Source of the DNA: Bacteroides sp. OF04-15BH
Lineage (GTDB): Bacteria; Bacteroidota; Bacteroidia; Bacteroidales; Bacteroidaceae
NCBI RefSeq assembly: GCF_003477995.1
Contig: NZ_QUEM01000012.1
Span: forward strand, 33,650 to 97,649
DNA length: 64,000 nucleotides
Direction of reading: 5' to 3'
This document shows, piece by piece, positions 54,091 to 61,551 of this stretch. The notes beneath the pieces are model-generated. The model had not been told where the DNA came from. It saw only the letters and a list, made by a program, of their open reading frames with translations, and searched no databases. Position 1 is the first letter of the stretch; each line of letters starts with the position of its first letter. The position numbers and the translations under genes were made by a program.

Positions 54091-54852
54091 TCAATTCATT
54101 TTGCATGATTGGCTTTCTTTAATTTTCCACCATTCCTGTTCTTCCACCTCACGAGCCTTTTGTATCTCGTCCGTTGTCAGATTTTCATTGTGATAGGCAT
54201 TATATAGATTTTCCCAACCATTCTTACGATATTTCGGTGATACAACCCATTCGCCTGCATCATTAAACAGGCAGAAGTTTGCAGGAGTATCGGGTATAAT
54301 CTCATCTGCCCAAGAACAGACTTTTGTCAGTCCCTTTGCGGATTTCCACTTACCCCGATATTCAGATAAGTTCAATTTCAGTTCTGCTATTTCATTCCGT
54401 CCTTTCTCTATTTGTTGTCCACTTATCCGATACCCCTGCTTGAAAGAACCGGAGAATGTACCGCTATATCGTTTATCTCCGTATTCCACAAACGAGTAAT
54501 GCCCGTATATGAAACCGTCCACTTCCGTATATTCACTTTTTATCATTTGGGAACAGGAAGAAATGCTATCTACACAAACCTTTCCCTTAAACGGACAGAT
54601 TACGGATAATCGGGTACGACTGATACCCTTTATCTCATATTCTCTACTATCCATTTTCCGAACTTCGGTAATATGAATATCAATTCGGCTACAATCTTCT
54701 CCTAATATGCCAATCATGCTTAAATTGTCAAACAAGCCCGAAAGGTCTTGCTGCAAAATATCCGCTTTATGATTTTGTGGATAGGCTACTCCACAAAACC
54801 AAAAGAGTAAAAAGATACTGATATGGTATATTTTCTGTTTCATATTTTGCAT
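54091..54852 (-). CDS. Exported cassette protein, unknown immunity candidate
   Basis: A 253-residue protein with a signal sequence ('IYHISIFLLFWFCGVAYP') and a periplasmic-type domain. 'YGHYSFVEYGDKRYSGTFSGSFKQGYRISGQQIEKGRNEI' near residue 125 resembles strand-turn repeats. The C-terminal third is Trp/Glu-rich ('EVEEQEWWKIKESQS'). Four cysteines in the mature part could form disulfides. No named family recognised. It is flanked on both sides by cassette repeats. Being exported, it would intercept a toxin in the periplasm if it is an immunity protein. Confidence 0.65.
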   Translation of the reverse strand: MQNMKQKIYHISIFLLFWFCGVAYPQNHKADILQQDLSGLFDNLSMIGILGEDCSRIDIHITEVRKMDSREYEIKGISRTRLSVICPFKGKVCVDSISSCSQMIKSEYTEVDGFIYGHYSFVEYGDKRYSGTFSGSFKQGYRISGQQIEKGRNEIAELKLNLSEYRGKWKSAKGLTKVCSWADEIIPDTPANFCLFNDAGEWVVSPKYRKNGWENLYNAYHNENLTTDEIQKAREVEEQEWWKIKESQSCKMN

Positions 54853-54861
54853 TACTGTTTA

Positions 54862-54912
54862 TAATGGTTTGACAAGGAGCTGCGTTTAGCAGCTGACTTG
54901 GCTTGTTAGGCA
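54862..54912 (-). repeat. Cassette repeat 2 (attC-like)
   Basis: TAATGG end, inner stem AGCTGC/GCAGCT with gttta loop, outer CAAG/CTTG. The other end reads TTGTTAGGC, which fits the GTTRRRY form of integron cassette ends exactly. Confidence 0.82.
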
Positions 54913-54915
54913 TAT

Positions 54916-55872
54916 TTATATATCGAGTAATAATTTTCTCACTGTTATATCAAGAAACAGATTTTCTATCGTCAATTTTAATTCGTTAAAATCGTTTTGT
55001 TCAAGTGGAGAAAACAATAGTTTGATATGTTGATATATACCAGCATTCCAAGGTCTATTCTCATTTACATAAATTGATAAACTACCGTTTGATATATTAT
55101 ATTCAAAAAAATCTGTATCAAAATATTCTCCATTTGAAGGATCATTTAATTCCATATAAACCTTTTCATCCATCTCACCCTTTGTGATTTTATAATATCC
55201 TTCATCAGTTATACAATATAGCGTACTAATACCATTATTATTTAAGGGAGTAAAAGACATTTCATTGACGACAAGTACTTTGGACTGGACATTCAACGTT
55301 TCTTCTTCTCGAATACAGCATAACTTTGGATTACGGATATGTTCCAACAGTTTTGAAGCTCTTTCTGCTACTGATACATCCTTATTTTGAATAAAACTTT
55401 CCAACAATTGAATATTCTGTCCTATTAAATCCATAATACTTAAGTAGATAAATTGGCAATCAATTGTTTTTAATGTTTTAAGAGTTTCATTATCAAGGTT
55501 GCCGTCAAAATCTGAATCAAGAAGTATGGATTTGAGTTCCTCATATTTTTCTAAGTCTTTTTTTGATGGCTTAGAATCTTCTTGTTTATGAAACATGGCA
55601 GCTTCTACAAGAACATTGATATGTTGTAATATATTGCTATTGTTTGCTTTATTGGTTGATAATAAGTAAAAATAGAATTTTAACCCCCAAGGACTAACTC
55701 TATATAAGGTCGCTTGATGCTCAAGTCTATCTATGACATATTGATAATCTTGTTCATCTGCTTTACCTTCATACATTTTGATAAAGCAATCCTTTAGATG
55801 CTTGGAATTATTTTCATATGCTGTAGCAAATCTATTCCACGGAAAATTATTCATACATATTAGAAAATCCAT
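54916..55872 (-). CDS. Cassette protein of unknown function, immunity candidate
   Basis: A 318-residue soluble protein. The first 180 residues look all-helical, HEAT-like ('YVIDRLEHQATLYRVSPWGLKFYFYLLS' and 'DVSVAERASKLLEHIRNPK'). The last 120 are mixed beta ('MSFTPLNNNGISTLYCITDEGYYKITKGEM'). A second ATG six codons in is also plausible. No family recognised. It is strongly AT-rich and lies between cassette repeats 2 and 3; the immunity role is inferred from position only. Confidence 0.65.
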   Translation of the reverse strand: MDFLICMNNFPWNRFATAYENNSKHLKDCFIKMYEGKADEQDYQYVIDRLEHQATLYRVSPWGLKFYFYLLSTNKANNSNILQHINVLVEAAMFHKQEDSKPSKKDLEKYEELKSILLDSDFDGNLDNETLKTLKTIDCQFIYLSIMDLIGQNIQLLESFIQNKDVSVAERASKLLEHIRNPKLCCIREEETLNVQSKVLVVNEMSFTPLNNNGISTLYCITDEGYYKITKGEMDEKVYMELNDPSNGEYFDTDFFEYNISNGSLSIYVNENRPWNAGIYQHIKLLFSPLEQNDFNELKLTIENLFLDITVRKLLLDI

Positions 55873-55898
55873 AACTCAAGTATTGTATTTATTATGCC

Positions 55899-55949
55899 TA
55901 ATGGTTTGGTGAGAAACAGCGTTCAGCTGTTATCTTGACCTTGTTATCA
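55899..55949 (-). repeat. Cassette repeat 3 (attC-like)
   Basis: TAATGG end, inner stem AACAGC/GCTGTT with gttca-type loop, outer pairs AGA/TCT and GGT/ACC, then TTGTTATCA. Confidence 0.82.
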
Positions 55950-55962
55950 ATGAATTGTAAAT

Positions 55963-56754
55963 TCAGATATTTCGTCGTTTCTCATATTCTTCTTGACTGA
56001 CTTCTTCTCCCCACAAATAATAATGTTTTTTATCTTTTGCGAAAATATCCCAGCCATCTTTTCTTGTTTCTACAAAAAAGGTAGTAGGATCAGCACCTTT
56101 GATTTCTCGATTTAGATAAAAACATCTATTAGCATCCTTTGAATGTAAGGCTGAAACTTTTATCCAACTATTGGGAGATGCCTTATTTAATTTCTTCTTT
56201 CCATAAAATACGGATTGGCTATCCATTCCATATAAGCCGTCATTCAAGGAACAGAAAGTTTTGGGATCTGCAGCCTTTATAATTGTTGGCTTACCAGAAC
56301 AGTCATAATAAAACACAAAATTACAATCCTTACCATATCCATAAGGATAGATAAAGCCGTTATTAAAGTACATTCCGCTATCACATATTTGAAATGAATT
56401 GGCGTCTGCTTCTTTTATTATTCCACATAATGTCCAAACGTGATTTCTATCTTTTGCATAAGTCCAGTTTAAGCTATGAAATGAAGCTGCATCGGCACTT
56501 CTTAAAGGCTTAGCTCCTGCATAGCATTTGTTTTTATCTTTAGCAAAAGTCATTGTAAGACAGATTACAAAACTATCGATGTCTGCCTTCTTCACTTCTT
56601 CATCTCCCCAATAGACTCTTTTGCCATCATTTCTATATGAATGGTGATAGTCACATACCTCTGATATATCAATCTTTATATTAGGATGTTCTACCAATAA
56701 AGAATGAATATAAGACTTTAATTCTTCTGTTGAACGAAATTCTAAATTGCTCAT
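55963..56754 (-). CDS. DKNYY-repeat protein, immunity candidate
   Basis: A 263-residue protein built from repeated units of about 25-35 residues of the DKNYY type: 'FAKDKNKCYAGAKPLRSADAASFHSL', 'YAKDRNHVWTLCGIIKEADANSFQI', 'YGKDCNFVFYYD', 'YGMDSQSVFYGKKKLNKASPNSW' and 'HSKDANRCFYLNREIKGADPTTF'. The repeats form a beta-rich binding surface. DKNYY proteins are found in immunity-gene arrays and near polymorphic toxins; the target is unknown. It is flanked by repeats 3 and 4. Confidence 0.8.
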   Translation of the reverse strand: MSNLEFRSTEELKSYIHSLLVEHPNIKIDISEVCDYHHSYRNDGKRVYWGDEEVKKADIDSFVICLTMTFAKDKNKCYAGAKPLRSADAASFHSLNWTYAKDRNHVWTLCGIIKEADANSFQICDSGMYFNNGFIYPYGYGKDCNFVFYYDCSGKPTIIKAADPKTFCSLNDGLYGMDSQSVFYGKKKLNKASPNSWIKVSALHSKDANRCFYLNREIKGADPTTFFVETRKDGWDIFAKDKKHYYLWGEEVSQEEYEKRRNI

Positions 56755-56762
56755 TTTATTGA

Positions 56763-56812
56763 TAATGGTTTGACAAGAAGCTGCGTTAAGCAGCTAAATT
56801 GGCTTGTTATCA
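56763..56812 (-). repeat. Cassette repeat 4 (attC-like)
   Basis: TAATGG end, inner stem AGCTGC/GCAGCT with gttaa loop, outer CAAG/CTTG, then TTGTTATCA. Nearly the same as repeat 2. Confidence 0.82.
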
Positions 56813-56817
56813 GTGGT

Positions 56818-57372
56818 TTATTCAGCAATACCTGCACAGGTAAATTTTAATCCAGTAATTGAATTTTGTTTCACTAAATCTATAAATTCATCTGTACAAT
56901 AATAACTACCATTAAATATACTATCTCGAAATATGATATATGATTCGATATTTTTTTTACTAAAGACACAGTTATTTTCTCTCACCATCATCAAGATTTC
57001 TTCATTGCTTTTAGACTCTGTATCTAAGGCTTTTACCGTATTTAGAACATTTATAAAATAATAATCTGAAGTGTTTCCAACCACATTGACTGGTAAAACT
57101 TCTATCTGGTCTTTCAGCTTTTCAGAGAGCAATAAAGAGGTTCTTTTATTTACTATCAGATGACCTGAAAAAAAACAAGAAGCATCAAAGTCTTCACTTC
57201 GCTTGTCTTTCTTTTTACTTTTATCTCTAAATAATTCTAAGTTAAGACCTTTCCATCCACTAATGAGTGATTGACCTCTAAAATCCCATATACCTTTATT
57301 CAATTCATCATTTTCCTTGAATACGAAGAACTTATAATTATCAAAGTCTTGTCCGATTTTATATATTTTCAT
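56818..57372 (-). CDS. Imm11-family (DUF1629) immunity protein
   Basis: A 184-residue protein of the MXAN_0049/Imm11 pattern. 'DYYFINVLNTVKALDTESK' lies near residue 103, 'IESYIIFRDSIFNGSYYCTDEFIDLVKQNSITGLKFTCAG' at the C-terminus, and 'DFDASCFFSGHLIVNKRTSLLLSEKLKDQIEVLPV' in the middle. These are the three blocks typical of the family, which protects against polymorphic or type VI toxins. It starts 24 bases after repeat 5 and ends five bases before repeat 4. Confidence 0.78.
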   Translation of the reverse strand: MKIYKIGQDFDNYKFFVFKENDELNKGIWDFRGQSLISGWKGLNLELFRDKSKKKDKRSEDFDASCFFSGHLIVNKRTSLLLSEKLKDQIEVLPVNVVGNTSDYYFINVLNTVKALDTESKSNEEILMMVRENNCVFSKKNIESYIIFRDSIFNGSYYCTDEFIDLVKQNSITGLKFTCAGIAE

Positions 57373-57396
57373 AATCTCATACTATTAAATTACTGA

Positions 57397-57443
57397 TAAT
57401 GGTTCAGCGGGGAACGGCTTGTCCGTTATCCTGCTTCGTTAAC
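57397..57443 (-). repeat. Cassette repeat 5 (attC-like)
   Basis: TAATGG end, inner stem AACGG/CCGTT with cttgt loop, outer AGC/GCT, then TCGTTAAC. The GTTA core is kept although the preceding base differs. Confidence 0.8.
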
Positions 57444-57475
57444 ATCATATTTTATTCTCATTCCAGTGTACCATA

Positions 57476-57997
57476 TCAATACACCATAATAACAAGGTCT
57501 TTTTGCGCTTCAACGGCTTCATCGAAAATGAAATTCAAGTCGTCCATTTCCTGCTCGTAATCATAATCTCCGATACCGTTACCCTCTTGTAGTGAGGTGT
57601 ATTCCGTCCACTTGCTCTCCAAGTCTGAAACGGGTATGCTGATGATATAGGGAAAATCACTGCTCAATGGAATAGGGATGAATGTACTTTGGCTATCCAA
57701 TTGCCAAAGGTTTTCCGCACAGTAGATTTGCGTTCCATAATGGTTGCAAATCTTTTCATATACATACCCGTACATGAAAGCAATTTCGGGATAACGGATT
57801 TCTCCGTTCACTATATCTGCCAACGCTGCATAAGCATCTTTATCCGTGTTCAGACTATCGCTGAAATAATCGTTCAGAGTGTCAAGTTCCTGCTTCAACG
57901 CCGCCTTTAATTGGTTTATAAGCTGATTATCACAAGTTCCGTAAACAGACTTTACCCTATCGGCTTCTGTCAAATATGCACAAACAGAGTAACTCAT
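57476..57997 (-). CDS. Cassette protein of unknown function, paired with PoNi
   Basis: A 173-residue acidic soluble protein, 'SYSVCAYLTEADRVKSVYGTCDNQLINQLKAAL' at the start and 'IPIPLSSDFPYIISIPVSDLESKW' in the middle, with an acidic helical C-terminus ending 'AQKDLVIMVY'. No family I can name with confidence. It lies 11 bp after the PoNi-type gene with no repeat between, so the two travel as one two-gene cassette. Confidence 0.65.
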   Translation of the reverse strand: MSYSVCAYLTEADRVKSVYGTCDNQLINQLKAALKQELDTLNDYFSDSLNTDKDAYAALADIVNGEIRYPEIAFMYGYVYEKICNHYGTQIYCAENLWQLDSQSTFIPIPLSSDFPYIISIPVSDLESKWTEYTSLQEGNGIGDYDYEQEMDDLNFIFDEAVEAQKDLVIMVY

Positions 57998-58008
57998 ACC
58001 TTATCTTT

Positions 58009-58710
58009 TTATTTAATGTTATCGTTCCAGTGTACCATGTCGTATGGATAGTAGGGCAACCCTTTCAGGCTACTATCATCCAGCCCCAAGACCTTGACCA
58101 ATGCACCGCTTTCAAAACTCCAATAGCCGTCATGATTAATACCATATTTATGGTCGTCGTGCCAAGATAAATCAGAATGACCTCGATACCATTCTTTTTT
58201 GAGGTATTTTTCCAATCGTTTCACAGCTTCTGTCTTATCTTGTTCTGCCAACTCTGTAACAGTAATAGCAGCTTGATAGGGTGACGGATATAATACTTTG
58301 TTTGTAGTCCTTTCCCAATCTGGGAATCTGTATCTAATCAAGGTGTCATAAATATAGTCTTTTGCTTCTCTGTCTTTTATCAGTTGCACTAAACTCTGTA
58401 TAAGGTCATCTTCATAATCCAACATGATACCTATTGACAGAAGCCACAACATTTCAATATAAAATCCGTTATCCGTCCAAAATCTCGGCATCGTTTTGAT
58501 GGTTTCCACATAATTATTTTTCAGATTATCAATATCCTGTCCCATAGAATACTGTACCAGTAAATAACGAAGCCTATAATTGAACAAAGAATCGTAACCT
58601 ATATGTTTTCCTGAAAGATGCATTTGTTCATAATAACTAATATCTTCATCATACATTTTCAGTTGCTTCAAATACTGTTCTTCTGTAAAAAGTTTATCTC
58701 TTATTTCCAT
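58009..58710 (-). CDS. PoNi-family immunity protein (DUF1910/DUF1911)
   Basis: A 233-residue mostly helical protein. The N-terminal half ('MEIRDKLFTEEQYLKQLKMYDEDISYYE') corresponds to DUF1910. The C-terminal half corresponds to DUF1911: 'WYRGHSDLSWHDDHKYGINHDGYWSFESGALVKVLGLDDSSLKGLPYYPYDMVHW' is a very typical ending. PoNi proteins neutralise PoNe-type DNase toxins delivered by type VI or other secretion systems. It is full length and flanked upstream by repeat 6. Confidence 0.88.
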   Translation of the reverse strand: MEIRDKLFTEEQYLKQLKMYDEDISYYEQMHLSGKHIGYDSLFNYRLRYLLVQYSMGQDIDNLKNNYVETIKTMPRFWTDNGFYIEMLWLLSIGIMLDYEDDLIQSLVQLIKDREAKDYIYDTLIRYRFPDWERTTNKVLYPSPYQAAITVTELAEQDKTEAVKRLEKYLKKEWYRGHSDLSWHDDHKYGINHDGYWSFESGALVKVLGLDDSSLKGLPYYPYDMVHWNDNIK

Positions 58711-58732
58711 TATGGTACACTGTTTTTGATGT

Positions 58733-58779
58733 TAATGGTTCAGCAGAGAACGGCTTGCCGTTATCCTGCTTCGTTATCA
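58733..58779 (-). repeat. Cassette repeat 6 (attC-like)
   Basis: TAATGG end, inner stem AACGG/CCGTT, outer AGC/GCT, then TCGTTATC. Same subtype as repeat 5. Confidence 0.8.
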
Positions 58780-58792
58780 ACCTATTCTATAT

Positions 58793-59383
58793 TCACCATT
58801 TATCTGCAACTTCAAATTCGCCGATTGTTTGGGTACAAATGTCTATGTACGGAATGGTCTTGACTATCTTGATGTTTTCAATATCCTCACTTCCTCCCAA
58901 AGCCAAAAGTAGAGAATATCCGAAACACTCGTCATAGTCTGGAGTTCCGAGTTTCTCCTGTATTACAGGATAATTTTCTAAATCAAACCAGCCTTTCAAG
59001 AAACTTTCATTTACCATGACCTTATTAAAAATCGCACGAAGATTAGCGGGAAGTATTAAATATGTTCCGTATCTGACATTCAGATAAACAACGTAATTAT
59101 TCAGTCTCGGATTCTTTACATAAGCAAAGAGATCTCCGAAAGCCGTACACATGAATGGTAGAAATGATTGGTCATCCTCCTTTTCAAAACAGGAGTTTAT
59201 CACATCCTGATAATCGGACGGATTGATGAGCTTAAACAGCCCATTACAAAAACTTCCCAACCCGACCTCCTGCCATAAAGTATTCAGTTCGGGATAAGAC
59301 AAATCAGCATATTTAGCTATAAAAGTATCATCTACTGCTTGCCTCTTACTATTGAGGCTTTTTTCTAAAAATTCTTCGTACAT
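58793..59383 (-). CDS. GAD-like/DUF1851 immunity protein (Tdi1-type)
   Basis: A 196-residue protein matching the GAD-like plus DUF1851 arrangement of the type VI immunity protein Tdi1. The first half has 'YADLSYPELNTLWQEVGLGSFCNGLFKLINPSDYQDVI' and 'FLPFMCTAFGDLFAYVK'; the second half has 'FDLENYPVIQEKLGTPDYDECFGYSLLLALGGSEDIENIKIV'. Longer in-frame sequence runs into repeat 7, so the ATG at 59383 is preferred. It protects against a DNase-type effector in characterised systems; the partner here is unknown. Confidence 0.85.
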   Translation of the reverse strand: MYEEFLEKSLNSKRQAVDDTFIAKYADLSYPELNTLWQEVGLGSFCNGLFKLINPSDYQDVINSCFEKEDDQSFLPFMCTAFGDLFAYVKNPRLNNYVVYLNVRYGTYLILPANLRAIFNKVMVNESFLKGWFDLENYPVIQEKLGTPDYDECFGYSLLLALGGSEDIENIKIVKTIPYIDICTQTIGEFEVADKW

Positions 59384-59404
59384 ATTTCTACGCTTTATGG
59401 TTGA

Positions 59405-59453
59405 TAATGGTTTAGCGGGGAACGCTGTCAAGCGTTATCACGCTTTGTTACCG
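59405..59453 (-). repeat. Cassette repeat 7 (attC-like)
   Basis: TAATGG end, inner stem AACGCT/AGCGTT with gtca loop, outer AGCG/CGCT, then TTGTTACCG. The clearest two-tier hairpin of the set. Confidence 0.83.
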
Positions 59454-59537
59454 ATATTTTTTACTTATTTTGATTTATAAAATTTCGATGAAGAAATGAG
59501 ATAAAGCTATTTACTCGCCTTCTCTGATAAACTATAA

Positions 59538-60032
59538 TTACCATTGTTCATATTTTCTTCTACTTACTATTTTACCGTTTTTTATTTCCTCAAACCTTTC
59601 TTCAAGCAATGGGATAAAAACAACAGCATCAAAATCAAGAAAGCGTTCTTTATATTTCAAGATAACATCTTTGAAATATAGGAATATATCATCACAAAGT
59701 GCCTTTCTTGTTTCAATTTCGGACAAGTTATCATATTTGTCAATTGTGAGCATTTGGTCTATTATAAGTTTATCATCTTTTTTAAGGTATCTGTAAAATG
59801 ATTTTAAGTTGCCACCTTCTATATTTTCAGAAAGGAAAAATCTAAGAATTGCGTCAATTGCAATATGACTATATTGAGGATCAAGAGTAGTTAGTTTGGT
59901 CGAATTTGATTCTTGCCAATCAAAATCGTTTAAGCCATCTATAATTTCATCTAAAATCTTTTGATTCTTAAATGCTGTTTCAGGTGTTCTACCTCCTTGC
60001 GATTGATATGTAATTCTTAAAAATAGTCCCAT
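59538..60032 (-). CDS. Cassette protein of unknown function, immunity candidate
   Basis: A 164-residue soluble protein. It starts 'MGLFLRITYQSQGGRTPETAFKNQKILDEIIDGLNDFDWQESNSTKL', has a helical centre and ends with a charged helix ('FIPLLEERFEEIKNGKIVSRRKYEQW'). I cannot place it in a family. The 84-bp stretch between its stop and repeat 7 is the longest such gap in the array. Confidence 0.65.
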   Translation of the reverse strand: MGLFLRITYQSQGGRTPETAFKNQKILDEIIDGLNDFDWQESNSTKLTTLDPQYSHIAIDAILRFFLSENIEGGNLKSFYRYLKKDDKLIIDQMLTIDKYDNLSEIETRKALCDDIFLYFKDVILKYKERFLDFDAVVFIPLLEERFEEIKNGKIVSRRKYEQW

Positions 60033-60062
60033 AATGAAATTAATTTATTTTGTTATTATCGG

Positions 60063-60113
60063 TAATGGTTTGGTGAGAGACAACGTTAAGTTGTTTTCTC
60101 GACCTTGTTAGCG
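60063..60113 (-). repeat. Cassette repeat 8 (attC-like), overlaps the end of a gene
   Basis: TAATGG end, inner stem ACAAC/GTTGT with gttaa loop, outer GGT/ACC plus GAGA/TCTC, then TTGTTAGCG. The stop codon of the DUF4304 gene lies in the hairpin at 60086. Confidence 0.82.
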
Positions 60114-60757
60114 TTTGATTGGATAAAATCAAGAGTTCCTAATATATTCTTTCTACTTGAAACCAATCTGTTTATTTTCATACGAATGCCATCTAATCTC
60201 ATTTCTTTATCCAAGCAATCATCTCTCTTTTCTTGTTCTGACTTTTCGGAAGATAACTCCAAAAGTTTAGCATCCAATTTTTGTATTTCAAACTTCATTT
60301 TGTCCGTCCATTCATCAAGCCGTTTAGGATTATTTTTTGCCAACAAGAACGGATATTGAAGGTCTGTATCATCTTTTGACCAAATATCTAACAAATATTC
60401 AATGGAATATTTGTTTTCCAACTTATTCAGCATAGAATCAAGTTCACATAAAAGCCAACTTTTTAATCGCTCTATATCAGTTTGAGGATTTATTTTTATC
60501 CATGAACTTTTTTCTTCTGCAATACTCCCGCCAGCAAAGCTTAATTTCCTACCCGATAGTTCTGTAAATTCACGGCAAAACAAAAAGTAATTTATTCTGA
60601 AATTTTCAGTATGTTCCTCTTTGTAATATCGTTGGCTTTGAATTTCGACTTCTATCTGAAACAATCCCATATCTTTAATAAAACGCATTCCTTTATTTTG
60701 GAATGCCTTGCTTTTCATATATGGTTTAATGATTGCTTGTATTATTTCTTTTCTCAT
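60086..60757 (-). CDS. DUF4304-family immunity protein
   Basis: A 223-residue protein whose first 150 residues follow the DUF4304 pattern: 'IIKPYMKSKAFQNKGMRFIKDMGLFQIEVEIQSQRY', 'FRINYFLFCREF' and 'WIKINPQTDIERLKSWLLCELDSMLNKLE'. The remaining 70 residues are a basic helical tail, perhaps coiled. DUF4304 proteins are common in immunity arrays; the mechanism is unknown. The coding sequence runs into repeat 8, so the protein's last nine codons are made from the recombination site. Confidence 0.8.
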   Translation of the reverse strand: MRKEIIQAIIKPYMKSKAFQNKGMRFIKDMGLFQIEVEIQSQRYYKEEHTENFRINYFLFCREFTELSGRKLSFAGGSIAEEKSSWIKINPQTDIERLKSWLLCELDSMLNKLENKYSIEYLLDIWSKDDTDLQYPFLLAKNNPKRLDEWTDKMKFEIQKLDAKLLELSSEKSEQEKRDDCLDKEMRLDGIRMKINRLVSSRKNILGTLDFIQSNANKVEKTT

Positions 60758-60767
60758 ATATCAACGC

Positions 60768-60827
60768 TAATGGTATGCAGCTTGCCGCCGTTAGGTGGCA
60801 CAGGTGCTTGTTAGCTGCTTGTTACAC
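60768..60827 (-). repeat. Cassette repeat 9 (attC-like), longer variant
   Basis: TAATGG end, inner stem GCCGCC/GGTGGC with gtta loop, outer GCAGC/GCTGC. The right end carries GCTTGTTA twice, nine bases apart, so an extra half-site is present. The SUFU gene stop lies in the second TTGTTA. Confidence 0.78.
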
Positions 60828-61436
60828 TATACTTCCTCTTTTATAATCAGTTATGGAATGCCCTAATTGAGTTATTAATTCTTGAACAGTTAATCGTTTG
60901 TCCATTATTTGTTGAAGTTCATTATTAGTTACACCAACCAACTGGACAAATTGGAGTTTTCCATTTGGGGTTGTAATTTCTCCAGCTTCATCAAGAATGG
61001 TAACGAAACCTGTTAATTCAGACAATCCTTCTGAGTCAATTCCATTCGTTTGACCAGTATAGATATATTCAAAAGGTTGGAATATAGAACCATTTGAGAA
61101 CGTTTCTCCTGCCAAGGATTGTAAGATGCCACAAACACATTCTAACTCATTTTGGACATTGTTCAAAGACGATTTTTTTAATTTCAAAGTAAATTCAAAA
61201 CCGTAACCGCTATATTCCTTATCTTCGGATTCTTTTTCATAAAGTTCAGACAATCCGTAAGATACAAAATGAAAGAAATCGTCACTTTCATACACATTTA
61301 TATTATCTAACGGATCTCCTCCAAGTCTGTATGAAAACAATGGAGCGAAATGTAGTGGTTCCGTTTGCTTTGGATATAGTTTTAGGAATGTGTCTGTTAT
61401 TGCATTCCATCCTGTCATGTTTTTTTCTTCTTCCAT
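60822..61436 (-). CDS. SUFU-domain immunity protein
   Basis: A 204-residue Suppressor-of-fused-domain protein. 'GWNAITDTFLKLYPKQTEPLHFAPLFSYRLGGDPLDNINVYES' at residues about 9-50 and 'FHFVSYGLSELYEKESEDKEYSGYGFEFTLKL' that follows are hallmark blocks. 'PNGKLQFVQLVGVTNNELQQIM' near residue 155 completes the fold. Bacterial SUFU proteins act as immunity proteins to diverse toxins. It is the cassette nearest the recombinase, which in an integron would be the newest. Its TAA falls inside repeat 9. Confidence 0.87.
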   Translation of the reverse strand: MEEEKNMTGWNAITDTFLKLYPKQTEPLHFAPLFSYRLGGDPLDNINVYESDDFFHFVSYGLSELYEKESEDKEYSGYGFEFTLKLKKSSLNNVQNELECVCGILQSLAGETFSNGSIFQPFEYIYTGQTNGIDSEGLSELTGFVTILDEAGEITTPNGKLQFVQLVGVTNNELQQIMDKRLTVQELITQLGHSITDYKRGSIV

Positions 61437-61551
61437 ACTACTTTTACTTTTTGTTTTGCAGCTAATTTGTTTATAAATACACCTTTAGGTGTAGGATATT
61501 TCGATAACCGACACCCGGCAGGTGTGTTTCCTGATCTCTAATAGCTGCACC
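61437..61551 (-). repeat. Candidate attI-like region between recombinase and first cassette
   Basis: Two tandem hairpins sharing ACACC/GGTGT arms (61479-61492 and 61511-61525) sit inside an outer inverted repeat GCAGCTAATT (61458-61467) / TAATAGCTGC (61539-61548). It is unlike the nine cassette repeats, occupies the place of an integron attachment site, and shows no -7 promoter box. Confidence 0.5.

Noticed and set aside
54041..60827. Could the regularly occurring repeats be a CRISPR array?
   Set aside because: Spacing is 600-1400 bp, whole genes lie between copies, arms vary in sequence and no cas genes are present; cassette sites fit far better.
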